Shown here piece after piece: positions 54,709 through 64,000 of a stretch of 64,000 nucleotides of DNA. Made by a program: the position numbers and the translations under genes. The number at the start of each line of letters is the position of its first letter. Positions within the stretch are counted from its first letter, which is position 1. The DNA is from Ophiobolus disseminans (taxonomy: Eukaryota > Ascomycota > Dothideomycetes > Pleosporales > Phaeosphaeriaceae), in NCBI GenBank assembly GCA_010093685.1, contig MU006222.1, forward strand, positions 744,001-808,000. The letters run 5' to 3'. Under the pieces are notes generated by a model. That model was not told the DNA's origin. It was given only the letters and a program-made list of their open reading frames with translations, and did not search any database.

Positions 54709-56520
54709 GTCCTGTAGTCCTCCCCCTCAACTCTTGAAGAAGAAAGCGATGCGGACAGGGGCACTTTTCTTTCTGTTTCCATGTCATTGACATACTGACG
54801 GCCTTCAAAAGCATCTTTGGCACGCTTGGTAACGCCTCAGTAAGAACTTGTACTATGAAAATCTCCTTTTCTCACTTTCTCTCCTCTTGCATCCTCTCAC
54901 TCTGTTACAAACTTGGTTACCTGCTTTCCCATCGCGTCCAATGCGAAATGGCGTTTCTTCACTATCGCAAGGGAGGGCCCAAACATCAAAAAGATTTGCT
55001 TTCTGCTTGGGGTCTAATGTTTTAGCTCACTTCTCTCCGGCTTGGAAACTGTATTAGGGTATGGGAAGGTCACATGGGACTATTTGAGAGCGGGTGGACT
55101 GGAGCGTGGCTGGACAAGAGCGCGCTGTAGCTATGCGATGCGATGCGATGCAATGCAAATGATTGGAAGTGGCATTTGAATCCTCTTGATACGCACGTAC
55201 GAATGTGAAAGCCTACGGCATATAAGTCACGGTATCAACGGTCCAGGCTCGCACCTGCCTCGGCTACTTTCTACGTATCCAAAGCAGGAAGGAGCGCCCA
55301 TGTTCCTGCTTCTTATAACACAGGATAAACAGGCAATCCTTTCACCGCTTCATCATTTCTTTTATCATCTACTCACTTCCACATCCGGCACGGCGCACTT
55401 GATCTTTATCTGTAGCAAATTTATCCGTACAAGGATGTTGTGCTAGGCACATTGCCGATCTTGCAGACGCAGGTACGTACCGTAGATACGAACCCACGTA
55501 GCTTTGTGCCCGAGATTGATGAAGGTTACGTCTCCACCCTCGGACATTTTTGATATCGAAGCCCCATCGCGCAAAGGCTACCCAACTGTCTGGTCCCTCA
55601 AGGGGTTGAGTGATGGATGAAAGCATGGTGCTCCAGATCTGACGACTTATTGCGCAATCCCGCTTATCTATCTGTCGAATCCAGTCTTAGTCAGGAAGAA
55701 GCACTAACGTACGCAACTGTCGCGAATGTCTCGGCATGTAATCGGCATCCTGCTACTGTTTGGTATCTCGTTCAGCAGATCTTTGCTGACAACAATCGCT
55801 TGCCCAAGCTGCGACGGGAGGATGACAAACACCAAGCATCACGGCTGAGCTGACTCATCTGTTGCCCGACATGAAGACAGTTACCAAACTGAAGCCGGAA
55901 GCCGCCGGCGATTCACCTGTTACACATCGACGCCGACAGACTCACCGCTACCATCAACTCTATCTCAATATTTCCTAAATCGTCAGCCGCACTCTAACGG
56001 CTATCTGCCCGCTACTGCAACTGATGATCCACCGCCAAACTAGAAGAAGTATGGCACATCACGTACTATTGCAATCTAGGTATAGCGGATTCGGCAACGC
56101 ACCATGCTCATCATGGTGCTGTCGGAGCTGCCAATTATTTTTGTGATGGATGCATGTTGTGATGATAAGCACGGCACCCTGATGGTGGAACAGCCATGCA
56201 GCTGTCGCAATAAGACCGCGCCGCACCTACATTGGCCGCGACCGATTCGACACTTTCAGCTTCTCCACCGCCGAGTCGCAAACCTTCATCATCGGCCAAG
56301 TACGCTGCAAAAGATTGAATACACGTAACCTAGCTGAAGTGCCGCTTTTGACCGAGGAAATAGCTGAAGAGCTGACTGCTACTTGCGTACTGACAAGGAA
56401 GTGCTGACACGAGAGTGCTGAGAGAGAAGAAAATATCGTTGGAGAAAGACTGCACGATCTCCAGCTATTTATCTGCCACGCGAGAGAGAAGATTCGGTTG
56501 GATTGACGTTTGTCTCAACC
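54709..56520. other. Intergenic, 1.8 kb
   Basis: The left part is the Def1 3' UTR, including CT-rich sequence. A short GCGAT repeat (three units) is at about 55134-55149. No gene, tRNA or long repeat is seen. The right end is the promoter of the F-box-like gene. Confidence 0.4.
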
Positions 56521-57624
56521 ATGACCACAATGCTTCCACAGAGCGATAGGCTTCAAGCCTCACCACTACTTCGTCTACCACTCGAAATTCGCCTGATAAT
56601 CTACGAATACCTGTTGCACCCATCAGCCCATCCCTCGACAGGAACCAGTACATCTGTTGCAAATCTTCTCCCGGACTTTCATACGTACTATTCAGAGGAC
56701 ACGAACAATGATCCATCCACATTGAGTGTCAGAACCATCGACCCATGGCTGGGTTCGCAAGGTTCGAGAACATGGAGACGCAGAAGTACATACCACATCA
56801 GAACTGGTAAGTTGTGGCCCTTTTTGTATTTGAAACCTTTGGTTTTGTATGCCAGATCCTGAGAGCGTACACGAAACAATGTCCACGGTATGAGACACAT
56901 CCTGCGCACCTTACTGACCTGCATGAAAGGTCCATTCCTAACCACGACCACGCCAACAACGTACCGCATCCTCCTATCTCCCTACACAGCACACCTGCGC
57001 CACACCGTACCCTCTCTCCTCTCTCTGAACCGCCAAATCCACGCCGAGGCCTCCAAAGTCCTCTACTCAACATACTGCTTCTCGTTCCACACGAGCATCG
57101 AAGCCGCCGTGCCTTTCCTCGGCGACCTGACACCCGCTGCACGAAACCACATCCGCCATCTGAGCTTCACTAAGAAAGCGCTCCCATACACCAAGGAATT
57201 CGATCGCGCGGAATGGTCCGCGTTATGCGAATACATCGCTTCTCACCACGAAATTGCTCGCGCGCTCAACCCAGGTAGTCCTGATGCACTCGGCTTTTCC
57301 CTGCGCACACTGCACTTGAATGTCGTTGCGGGCAAGCCCGATATCGGCTGGGACGCTATCACGCCCATCACCGCTGCTGATTACACCACCATGACGCGCC
57401 TGAGTAGCGAGTGGGGCGGTGGAAGCGCGCTTGGTGGTGTGGATTTGGAGTGGGCTGAGCAGTTGATGGAGATCAAGGGGTTGCGGAAATTGAGTGTGAA
57501 GGCACTGGTGGAGCATTGTGCGAGGCCGGTGAGTGAGAAATTGGCGTTTTGGGTGGCGTTTAGTAAGAGTGTTGAGGAAGGGGGATTTGGGGAGTGGATT
57601 AGGGGGTGTATGGTTGGGGAGTAA
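56521..57624 (+). CDS. F-box-like / DUF fungal protein
   Basis: Exons 56521-56806 and 56930-57624 give 326 residues. The 123 nt intron has donor GTAAGT, an ACTGAC branch site and acceptor AAAG. The start contains SPLLRLPLEIRLIIYEYLL, the short F-box-like motif frequent in Dothideomycete proteins. The junction restores RRRSTYHIRT-GPFLTTTTPTTYRIL, and later parts include LNRQIHAEASKVLYSTYCF and KALPYTKEFDRAEWSALCEYI. Such proteins form large lineage-specific families of unknown target; a role in SCF ubiquitin ligases is possible only by analogy. A 32 nt open stretch inside the intron (56856-56887) is flanked by AG and GT but would break the frame. Confidence 0.8.
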
Positions 57625-57800
57625 CGACGTGTGAGCACCGCTATGCAACCTTTTTAGACTGGAGTTGGTTTTGATATGGATTAAAAGTAAATTCTTTCTA
57701 GCTGACTACACCAAAGAAAGCTGGACTTCTAACAAGGCTAAGCTCTCTAGGCACACAAGAAACGTCAATATCGAATCTACCCCAAATACCCTAGTAAGAT

Positions 57801-59568
57801 TCAGGAGCAAGATACACCGTTAGTCTGTCCATGGGGAGACCTCTTTGTAAGTATCACATTGAAGTCTGCAAGGACGAAGTCACCACGAGAAACCCAGGGA
57901 CGTTCGGGATTGCCGAGCACCACACTGTAAATGCGGAACAACTGTGGCGTGGTTAGGCCGACTCGTTGATTAGGTGCAACGAACACTCACTTCGAAAATA
58001 GTCTTGTTCATCTCGATTTCCGCAAGGTTGGCGCCCAGGCACTTCGACGACCCGTACCCAAAGTTAAGGTCAAGGTTGCGTTGCATCTTTGTGAGGAGGA
58101 TGCGGTCGTCGATCAGCCACCTCTCGGGCTGGTAGAGCTCGAGGTCATTCCCGAATGTTGGGTCAAATTGGCTGGAGTGCCCGTTTAAAGCTACGAATGT
58201 ACCGCCAGGGACGAAGTAACCGTGCAAGTTGTCTCCCTCGGGCGGGACTACTTGTTCGCGTAGTTGTGTGATGACGGGATACATTCGGACGCCTTCCGAG
58301 ATGCAGGCTTGTAGGTATGGTATGCGTCGCAGTGGCGTGTCGGATACTAGATCAGATGCACCGACACCTTGGTCTCTCACCAACATGTCGATTTCACGCT
58401 GGAGGGTGAGGTGCACTGATGGGTTACTGATGATGCCGCGTATGATGCCTTGCAAGGTGTATGCAGTGGCGCCCACAGCGCTGAATCTGGGAAGGAGTCA
58501 GCTGTTGCTGAGACAATATTTTATGGATGGCTCACAGCACTACTAACACCTCGCTGGCGGCATGTCCGGTGTCGAGGCCTTTAGATAGGAATGAATCAAG
58601 CATGTTCCTCGTCTGGCTCTGGGTGTGTGTAGCAGCCGTCTTCTGTCGGACCTTTTCCTCTAAGATCTAGTGCAGGGTTAGTGTCAACACTGTCGTGTGC
58701 TTGTTTATCATGGTAAGTTGGCACATACCTGCATGAGTTGGCCAAGGCCGCCAGGGCTGTTAGCACTAGGATACATTACATCCCTTAGCATTGGCAAACG
58801 GCCGATCCAAAGAAGAAGTGTATTCAGCTCGGGCAGAGATGCACGGTACTGCTGTACCACCATGGCAGTCGTCAAGGTTTTGAGCAGTTCATATTGGTCA
58901 GTATCCGTCATGACGTTGCCGAAAGACTCGTCTATACAAATGTGTGTTATGATATCCATGCTGAGATAAGGCAGGACTTTGGAAAGGTTTAAACGAAACT
59001 CGCTTTTGCTTTCTTTGCTTGAACGTTGCTGTTCGTCCAGCAAAGTCATCCAGCTCCGGACGTGCGTATCAACGATCTCCTAAGCTCCTGATATGTCTTT
59101 GCCAGACATTGCTCCGGCTAGTATCTGACGACACTGTTGATGTTTCTTGGGATCGCGCTCAGAAACGACATTGCTTACACGCGGGTCTGTCCGAAGGCTG
59201 TCGAACCAAGGCCCTCGCACGTATCCCGAGTTCACTGCAAGGACTCTCCGAATTGTATGAGGATCGTTGACGATGACTGTCTTGGGCCCGATGCGCACCA
59301 CCGGTCCTATAGTACCGTTAGAGTTGAGTGTAGAGAGTCTGATGGAAAGCCACTTACCATACTCTCTGTTGAGGCGAATAAGTACCTCTGCACTCCTTCC
59401 AAAATACATCGTCTTACTCCACCACAGCCTCGTCCATGCTGCCATCCTTGGGCCGGGTATCGTACTGAGCGGATATTTCCATTTCCATAGTAGTGGCAAC
59501 AGGAGACATAACTTGATGCCTACTATAGTCGCGTAAAAAGGCCAAGACAGAAGAGCAAACACATGCAT
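57801..59568 (-). pseudogene. Cytochrome P450 with a single in-frame stop
   Basis: Exons on the minus strand are 59358-59568, 58729-59306, 58536-58666, 57991-58480 and 57801-57941, all with good splice sites and consistent phases (517 codons including stop). The N-terminus has a membrane anchor and the IPGPRMAAWTRLW proline hinge. VLAVGATAYTLQG marks the I-helix, SEGVRMYP the ExxR motif, and FGYGSSKCLGANLA the heme-binding loop, so all core parts are present. It resembles pisatin demethylase-like fungal P450s. Codon 146 (59080-59082) is TAG, between GKDISGA and EIVDTHVRSW in a conserved stretch, and no intron in frame can remove it. Otherwise intact, so the break is recent, a sequencing error, or a readthrough site. 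Confidence 0.8.
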
Positions 59569-60307
59569 ACTTCTTGACGGTGAAGTTTGTTGAGGGTCTA
59601 TGGCAATGTGATTGAAGAAGCGCAACGATCTCGTTCACCGATGCACTTTGTATTCCACAGTCCGAGGGAAGCGGGACTTTGTGACCATTATATCTACTGT
59701 CATTTGTGAGTATTAGTCTAAGGCTCATCCTGCTTGTCCAGACTAGGGAATCAAGCTTTCATGCCCGCTGTACGTAACCTTGCATCGAATCACGCATTCA
59801 TTCGAGATCATCGTACAGCTGGTTCGAATTCTTGCCGCCGGAGAGACCAATTTAAGCGAAACCCGACCTTCAAACTGGAATGTTCCCATCCCCACGGTTC
59901 TCTAAAAAGGTAACGTATATGAGGTTCATGTTACTCGGCGTCGGGGTTTCTTGATATGAAATGAAGACTGACCGGAATTCATTGTACAGGACCTGCAAGG
60001 CGAGTGGACACCGGTCCAACCGTACCTAGGTAGCTGGATATTTAGTTCCACGACAGTCAATCTCCACTGCACAGCGAACGAGTTCTGAGGGTGGGTGGGG
60101 CACCATCCCAATGCAAATTGAGGCGATGTGTTTCAAAAAATAGGTGCCAGAGCATATGCATAATCTACGAAGGTTTTAGCCCACATCATGTGTTAGTTTG
60201 CGACATGTTTATTGCGTCCTCATCCAACCTCACCAACGACCTCGGGAGGCTATCTGAGCTTGCACATCTTCTTCCGTCCTATCTCGCAAAGTACTACCAT
60301 CGTTGTA
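59569..60307. other. Divergent promoter of P450 and membrane-protein gene
   Basis: The P450 and the seven-TM gene point away from each other. A plus-strand open frame from ATG 60205 runs through the first intron of the membrane-protein gene in frame with its exon 2. Confidence 0.45.
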
Positions 60308-61708
60308 ATGGCGGATATTGTCGAAATTCCCAAAGACAGCTGGGTGTTGTTGAACGAACAGCCTCTCTTGAGTGCCCCTCCGATAAGGAGGACCACACCG
60401 CTGAGAGAGCGCAACTAATACTGTTGCAGGGCGTCGTACCTGATATTGATCATCGTTCTTGGCATGGACAATCCGTGGTGATTGCTACCTCGGTCTGCAC
60501 TCCACTCATGCTTCTCATAGCTTTCGTACGGGTTTATTCAAAGTGGTACATCACCCGTAAATGGGGCTGGGACGATAGTAAGAGCTACTCGGTGTATGAA
60601 CGATTCCTCGCTGATCCATTGAAGACGTCTTCTTGGTCAGCTTGGTAAGACAGTACACGACGCACGCAGGTGGACAACAGTTATCTAACCAGAACATAGG
60701 CGGCAGCATTAATCTTCATTGCGCTCTGCGTGGCTTGTAAGCTAGAGCTGTGAGGTACGGTTTCTAGCGCTAACTCAAACTGTGTCTTGCGGAGGCGCAT
60801 ACGGCTACCACGCCTGGGAGGTCAAGATTGGCCAACTCACCAAAGCCGTGTTGATGGTAATTACACGTTTGGGCTTCAAATATAGTATCTAATAAAGCAA
60901 TAGCGATCATTTATTCTCCAAGTTCTCGCCGCTCCCTTAATATGGACTGTAAAACTTTCGGTCTATAGCCTCATCTTCCGCGCTTTTCGACCGCTTGCGT
61001 ATGTACGTCGTTTGACCTACATCGGTTTACTGATAACTGCAATCTGTACGGTAGGAACTTCCATAGCGAATGGGATAGTCTGTGATCCGAAGGGAGGGCA
61101 GGATCGAGCCTCGTACATGGCGGGTATGGCTGGAACTAGATGCGGTAATCCCACTGGTATTGTTCAGATACTGAGTGTAACCTCTGGAACTGTCAATTTT
61201 GTGCAGGACTTGTCCCTCATAATTTTGCCCCTACCAGCGATTTCTAAGCTCAATCTTCCGAAGAGACGCAAGACAGGTATTTTCCTGATCTTCCTGACTG
61301 GCACAGGGTAGGCGCCCCTTTCACCAGTAGGAGTGCCTTTCTAACTATGTTGCTGCAGAGGTTGTGTCATGAGTGCGCTCGCACTTTATTACCGGACGCG
61401 TTATTATGGTCGGGTGGCTTCTGCATGGAGCGGCGACGTCACTTACAAGCAAATCCCAATCATGACAGTAACGTAAGTAACTCGATCTGACTAAACTCAA
61501 CCTGAACATTTCCCTAACTGATCCCGTTAGCATTATCGAGACTGTTGTTGGAGTCATGATCCCATGCATGGCTCCGTGTGCAAAAGTCTTCCGTCACACC
61601 TCGGACTCATTGACGTCCTTTCTCAATTCAAGCTTATCGGGCTTCCGAAGGACGTCGTCTCCCGACCGTCCTTCAAACGCTTCTCACGAGCTGAAGCCTC
61701 TTCCATAG
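60308..61708 (+). pseudogene. Pth11-like seven-TM (rhodopsin-domain) protein with a damaged first splice donor
   Basis: Eight exons fit: 60308-60382, 60430-60577, 60625-60644, 60700-60736, 60795-60856, 60904-61307, 61359-61472 and 61531-61708, 345 residues. N-terminus KDSWVLLNEQPLLSAPP joins GVVPDIDHRSW, then a TM helix and VRVYSKWYITRKWGWDD, typical of the fungal rhodopsin-domain/Pth11-like family. QLTKAVLM, then VLAAPLIWTVKLSVYSLIF, and late TM helices up to IIETVVGVMIP complete the domain. All introns have normal ends except the first: 60383 reads ATAAGG where GTAAGG is expected, while the acceptor GTTGCAG and CTAAT branch are intact. Retention of this intron leads to a stop at TAA. An alternative start at ATG 60205 would give an in-frame but unrelated N-terminus. 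Function of the family: membrane receptors or sensors. Confidence 0.7.
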
Positions 61709-62347
61709 CAAAAAGAGCAGCCACAGATGAACACGATTGACAGAATGTTAAACCAGTTTAAAGTGAGCAAGGTTAAGGGCGACAGCGGTTATGGAAGGAG
61801 TCAAATTAGCAGCGAAGGTCAGTCACTGGTATGACGCTTTTGAGATTGTTTTGAGTATATCTTCTGCGTCAAGGAAAGGGCCTCGTTGTGGATTCCTATG
61901 GCGTTGTGATATGTGTAGCATGATGGCTATTGGAATTGTCAGAATAGGTTGCTTCTTTTTTCCAACTCTGGCATACAAAACACTTCTGAAACACCTGCTT
62001 CTTCTTGGTATACTGAGCACGGTCATTGGCTGCTGACTATTGTTGGGTTCGGAGTGCACTGTAACCACACGGGCCCTATTGAATCTCTCAACGGTCAGAG
62101 CGCGGATGGAAAAATCCGAGGTAGTGGTACCGTCGAAATGAGGGCGCAGCAATTTATCAGCGCCAATAAGATGCTTGGACACGCCAATCACTAATTGCAC
62201 TCTGTAGCCGCCCGTGCTTGAATGGCGCATGATGCTGGAAATTTGAGAAGACCGCCTGTGTTGATGTTTAGCGTGCAATAATCCTAAAATCTAAACTCTG
62301 TTCAGCTTCTTCTTACCTTCCACTCAACCTCACAAGTTCAAATCATC
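61709..62347. other. Intergenic, 0.6 kb
   Basis: This lies between the 3' end of the seven-TM gene and the second P450. No gene or repeat is recognisable; open frames on both strands are short. Confidence 0.4.
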
Positions 62348-63944
62348 ATGCCAGGAGTTCTCGCATCAGCGGCTACTGGTGCCGTTGCTCTCTTTGGGTT
62401 CTTACATCTATTGCTGCATTGGATCCACGACGATTGAGAACCACCCATCGCACCAACTTCGATACCGTTCTTCGGCCACGTGATTGGTATTGCTAGAAAG
62501 AACAGCAGATACTACGTTGAACTTCGGTTGGTTATTAGAGCAATCTACCTAACTGTTACTCACCTGACAGTCTCTCCAGCAACAAGTACCAACAACCCAT
62601 CTACACGCTTCATTTACCAGGCTCAAGAATTTATGTAGTCAACTCTGCGTCACTTATTCCAGCCGTAAAGAAGCAGATTAAGGTTCTGGCCTTTCCTCCT
62701 ATCGAGGCAGCGGCGGCCAAGAATGTATGCGGTTCGAGCAAAGTTGCGAATGATATCATTGAAACCAATCTCAATGGCGACGAAGGACCACGGGGTTATT
62801 CAATCACTCACTACCCAGCGGTTCGACTAGCACTTTATCCAGGCGCTGGGCTTGATGCGATGAACCGTGTAATGGCCCAGAAAGTCGGTGCGTGCATTGA
62901 TGAAATGGGGCAAAAGCTAGAGGTGAAGCTCTTCGCCTTCATCAAAAACAAGATCACCTTCGCAACCACCGAGGCGGTGTATGGGCCCCATAACCCCTTT
63001 CGTGACCCCAAGCTGGAGGAGAGCTTCTGGTACGTCTAGAGGGTATGCAGCTATCAGCGCTTGGTACTAACATAAGTCCATAGGAGTTTTCAACCTGGAT
63101 TCATGATACTCTTGATGCAATTTTTTCCCTCCGTGTTTGCGAAGGAAAGCCTTGCCGCACGAGATACCATCACGAAGGCTTTCGTTAAGTATTTCAACAA
63201 CCAAGGTCATCGCGAGGGTTCAGCCCTCATTCAAACTCGGTTCGACCACAGTACCGAGTACAAGATTCCGCTCGAAGATATAGCACGATTAGAGTGCGGA
63301 GGCGCTGTAGGTGTTCTTACCAATACTTCACCGGCATGCTTCTGGATGATATACCATTTATATTCAGACAATATTGTCTTGAATGGATGTTGAGAAGAAC
63401 TAGCCAAAGTCTTATCAAGCGACTCCTACACGACCGATGATAGTCGAACCAAGACAGTCCGAATGCTCGACATGACCAGAGTCAAGCAAGCGTGCCCAAT
63501 CTTGCTATCGACGTTCTAAGAGATGCTAAGGTTCCATAGCGTTGGCGTCTCTGCTAGGATGGTGGTGGAGGACCACCTACTGGACGGCAAATACCCGTTA
63601 AAAAAAGGAAGCACTCTCATGATCATCGGGTGAAAACGCATAATCCAATCTCATTTCGAGGATTTGGAGGTGGGTCCACGTTATGCCCTGGCCGCCACTT
63701 TGCAACGACAGAGATCATGGCATTTACTGCCTTAATGATCCTTCGCCGTGATATGACTCCTTCGTCAGGCAAGTGGGTGCGCCCTACAATCTTCAAGGCA
63801 GGTCTTTGGGAGACAACACCAATGCCGGACTTTGGCATCGATGTCACCATCACCCAACGGGCCGACGCCAATGATGCTCTAGAGTGGAGGGTCTTGATGA
63901 CCGACTCGGACAAAGGTGTCGAAGTCTCCGCTGAGGACATGTAA
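62348..63944 (+). pseudogene. Cytochrome P450, clearly degenerate
   Basis: The frame starts MPGVLASAATGAVALFGFLHL (signal anchor) but codon 30 is TGA (62435-62437), just before EPPIAPTSIPFFGHVIG, where CGA (Arg) is expected. Splicing at about 62526 (donor GTTGGT) and at the TG/GTACGT donor near 63029 continues the P450 through IYTLHLPGSRIYVV and SFQPGFMILLMQFF. Further stops are TGA at 63391-63393 and TAA at 63517-63519 (before EMLRFHSVGVSARMV). After LMIIG at about 63630 roughly 30-40 residues are missing, and the frame jumps to one containing NPISFRGFGGGSTLCPGRH, the heme loop, ending at TAA 63944. It resembles the fungal CYP7/prostacyclin-synthase-like group. Each of the three stops fits a CGA or CAA to TGA or TAA change. 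Confidence 0.85.
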
Positions 63945-64000
63945 TGGAGCAATGGTCGCTCCCAGAGACCGCCATACTCTCGGAATGGCACAAGTAGCAT

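Noticed and set aside
56856..56887. 32-base potential exon in the intron of the F-box-like gene
   Set aside because: Including it shifts the next exon into an immediate stop; direct joining gives the expected family sequence.
59815..59835. GGTTCGAATTC, similar to a tRNA B box
   Set aside because: No A box or pairing arms upstream at tRNA distance.

Overview
The window looks like nuclear chromosomal DNA of a filamentous ascomycete, most likely a Dothideomycete of the Pleosporales type. Genes are separated by 0.1-3 kb and most carry 45-100 nt introns with GTRNGT donors, CTRAY branch sites and YAG acceptors. The families are typical of such fungi: Zn2Cys6 regulators, BTB and Pth11-like membrane proteins, CBM18 and PL3/CE12 secreted proteins. 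The order or genus is inferred, not proven.

Layout. 0-5 kb: 3' end of a HIR-complex subunit (Hir3/CABIN1). 5-8 kb: gene-poor. 8-12 kb: secreted PL3 pectate lyase, a broken BTB gene and a second BTB gene. 12-20 kb, minus strand: a low-complexity orphan, a DUF676 serine esterase and a small RG-rich protein. 21-24 kb: a TFIIIC Tfc6/Sfc6-like subunit whose first intron appears to be GC-AG. 24-29 kb: Zn2Cys6 regulator divergent from an SDR, then a CE12 rhamnogalacturonan acetylesterase. 29-36 kb: small Cys-rich protein, second Zn2Cys6 regulator, DUF1765 protein. 37.7-39.5 kb: ATP synthase subunit h and a divergent TFIIB-like protein. 41-44 kb: secreted BYS1-CBM18 protein and ribosomal protein eS28. 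44-51 kb: an orphan, a CECR5-type HAD protein, an aldo-keto reductase and a probable mitochondrial orphan. 51.6-54.7 kb: RNA polymerase II degradation factor Def1. 56.5-57.6 kb: an F-box-like protein.

The right end (57.8-64 kb) is different. It holds a P450 with one in-frame TAG, a Pth11-like seven-TM protein whose first splice donor reads ATAAGG, and a second P450 with several stops and a deletion. I read this as a decaying P450/receptor group. Most of its lesions can be written as C:G to T:A transitions.

Housekeeping genes (Hir3, Tfc6, TFIIB-like, Def1, eS28, Atp14) are interleaved with plant-associated secreted functions: PL3 and CE12 both act on pectin, and the CBM18 protein binds chitin. 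Exon coordinates come from manual splice-site reading with frame checks; no transcript data or searches were used.
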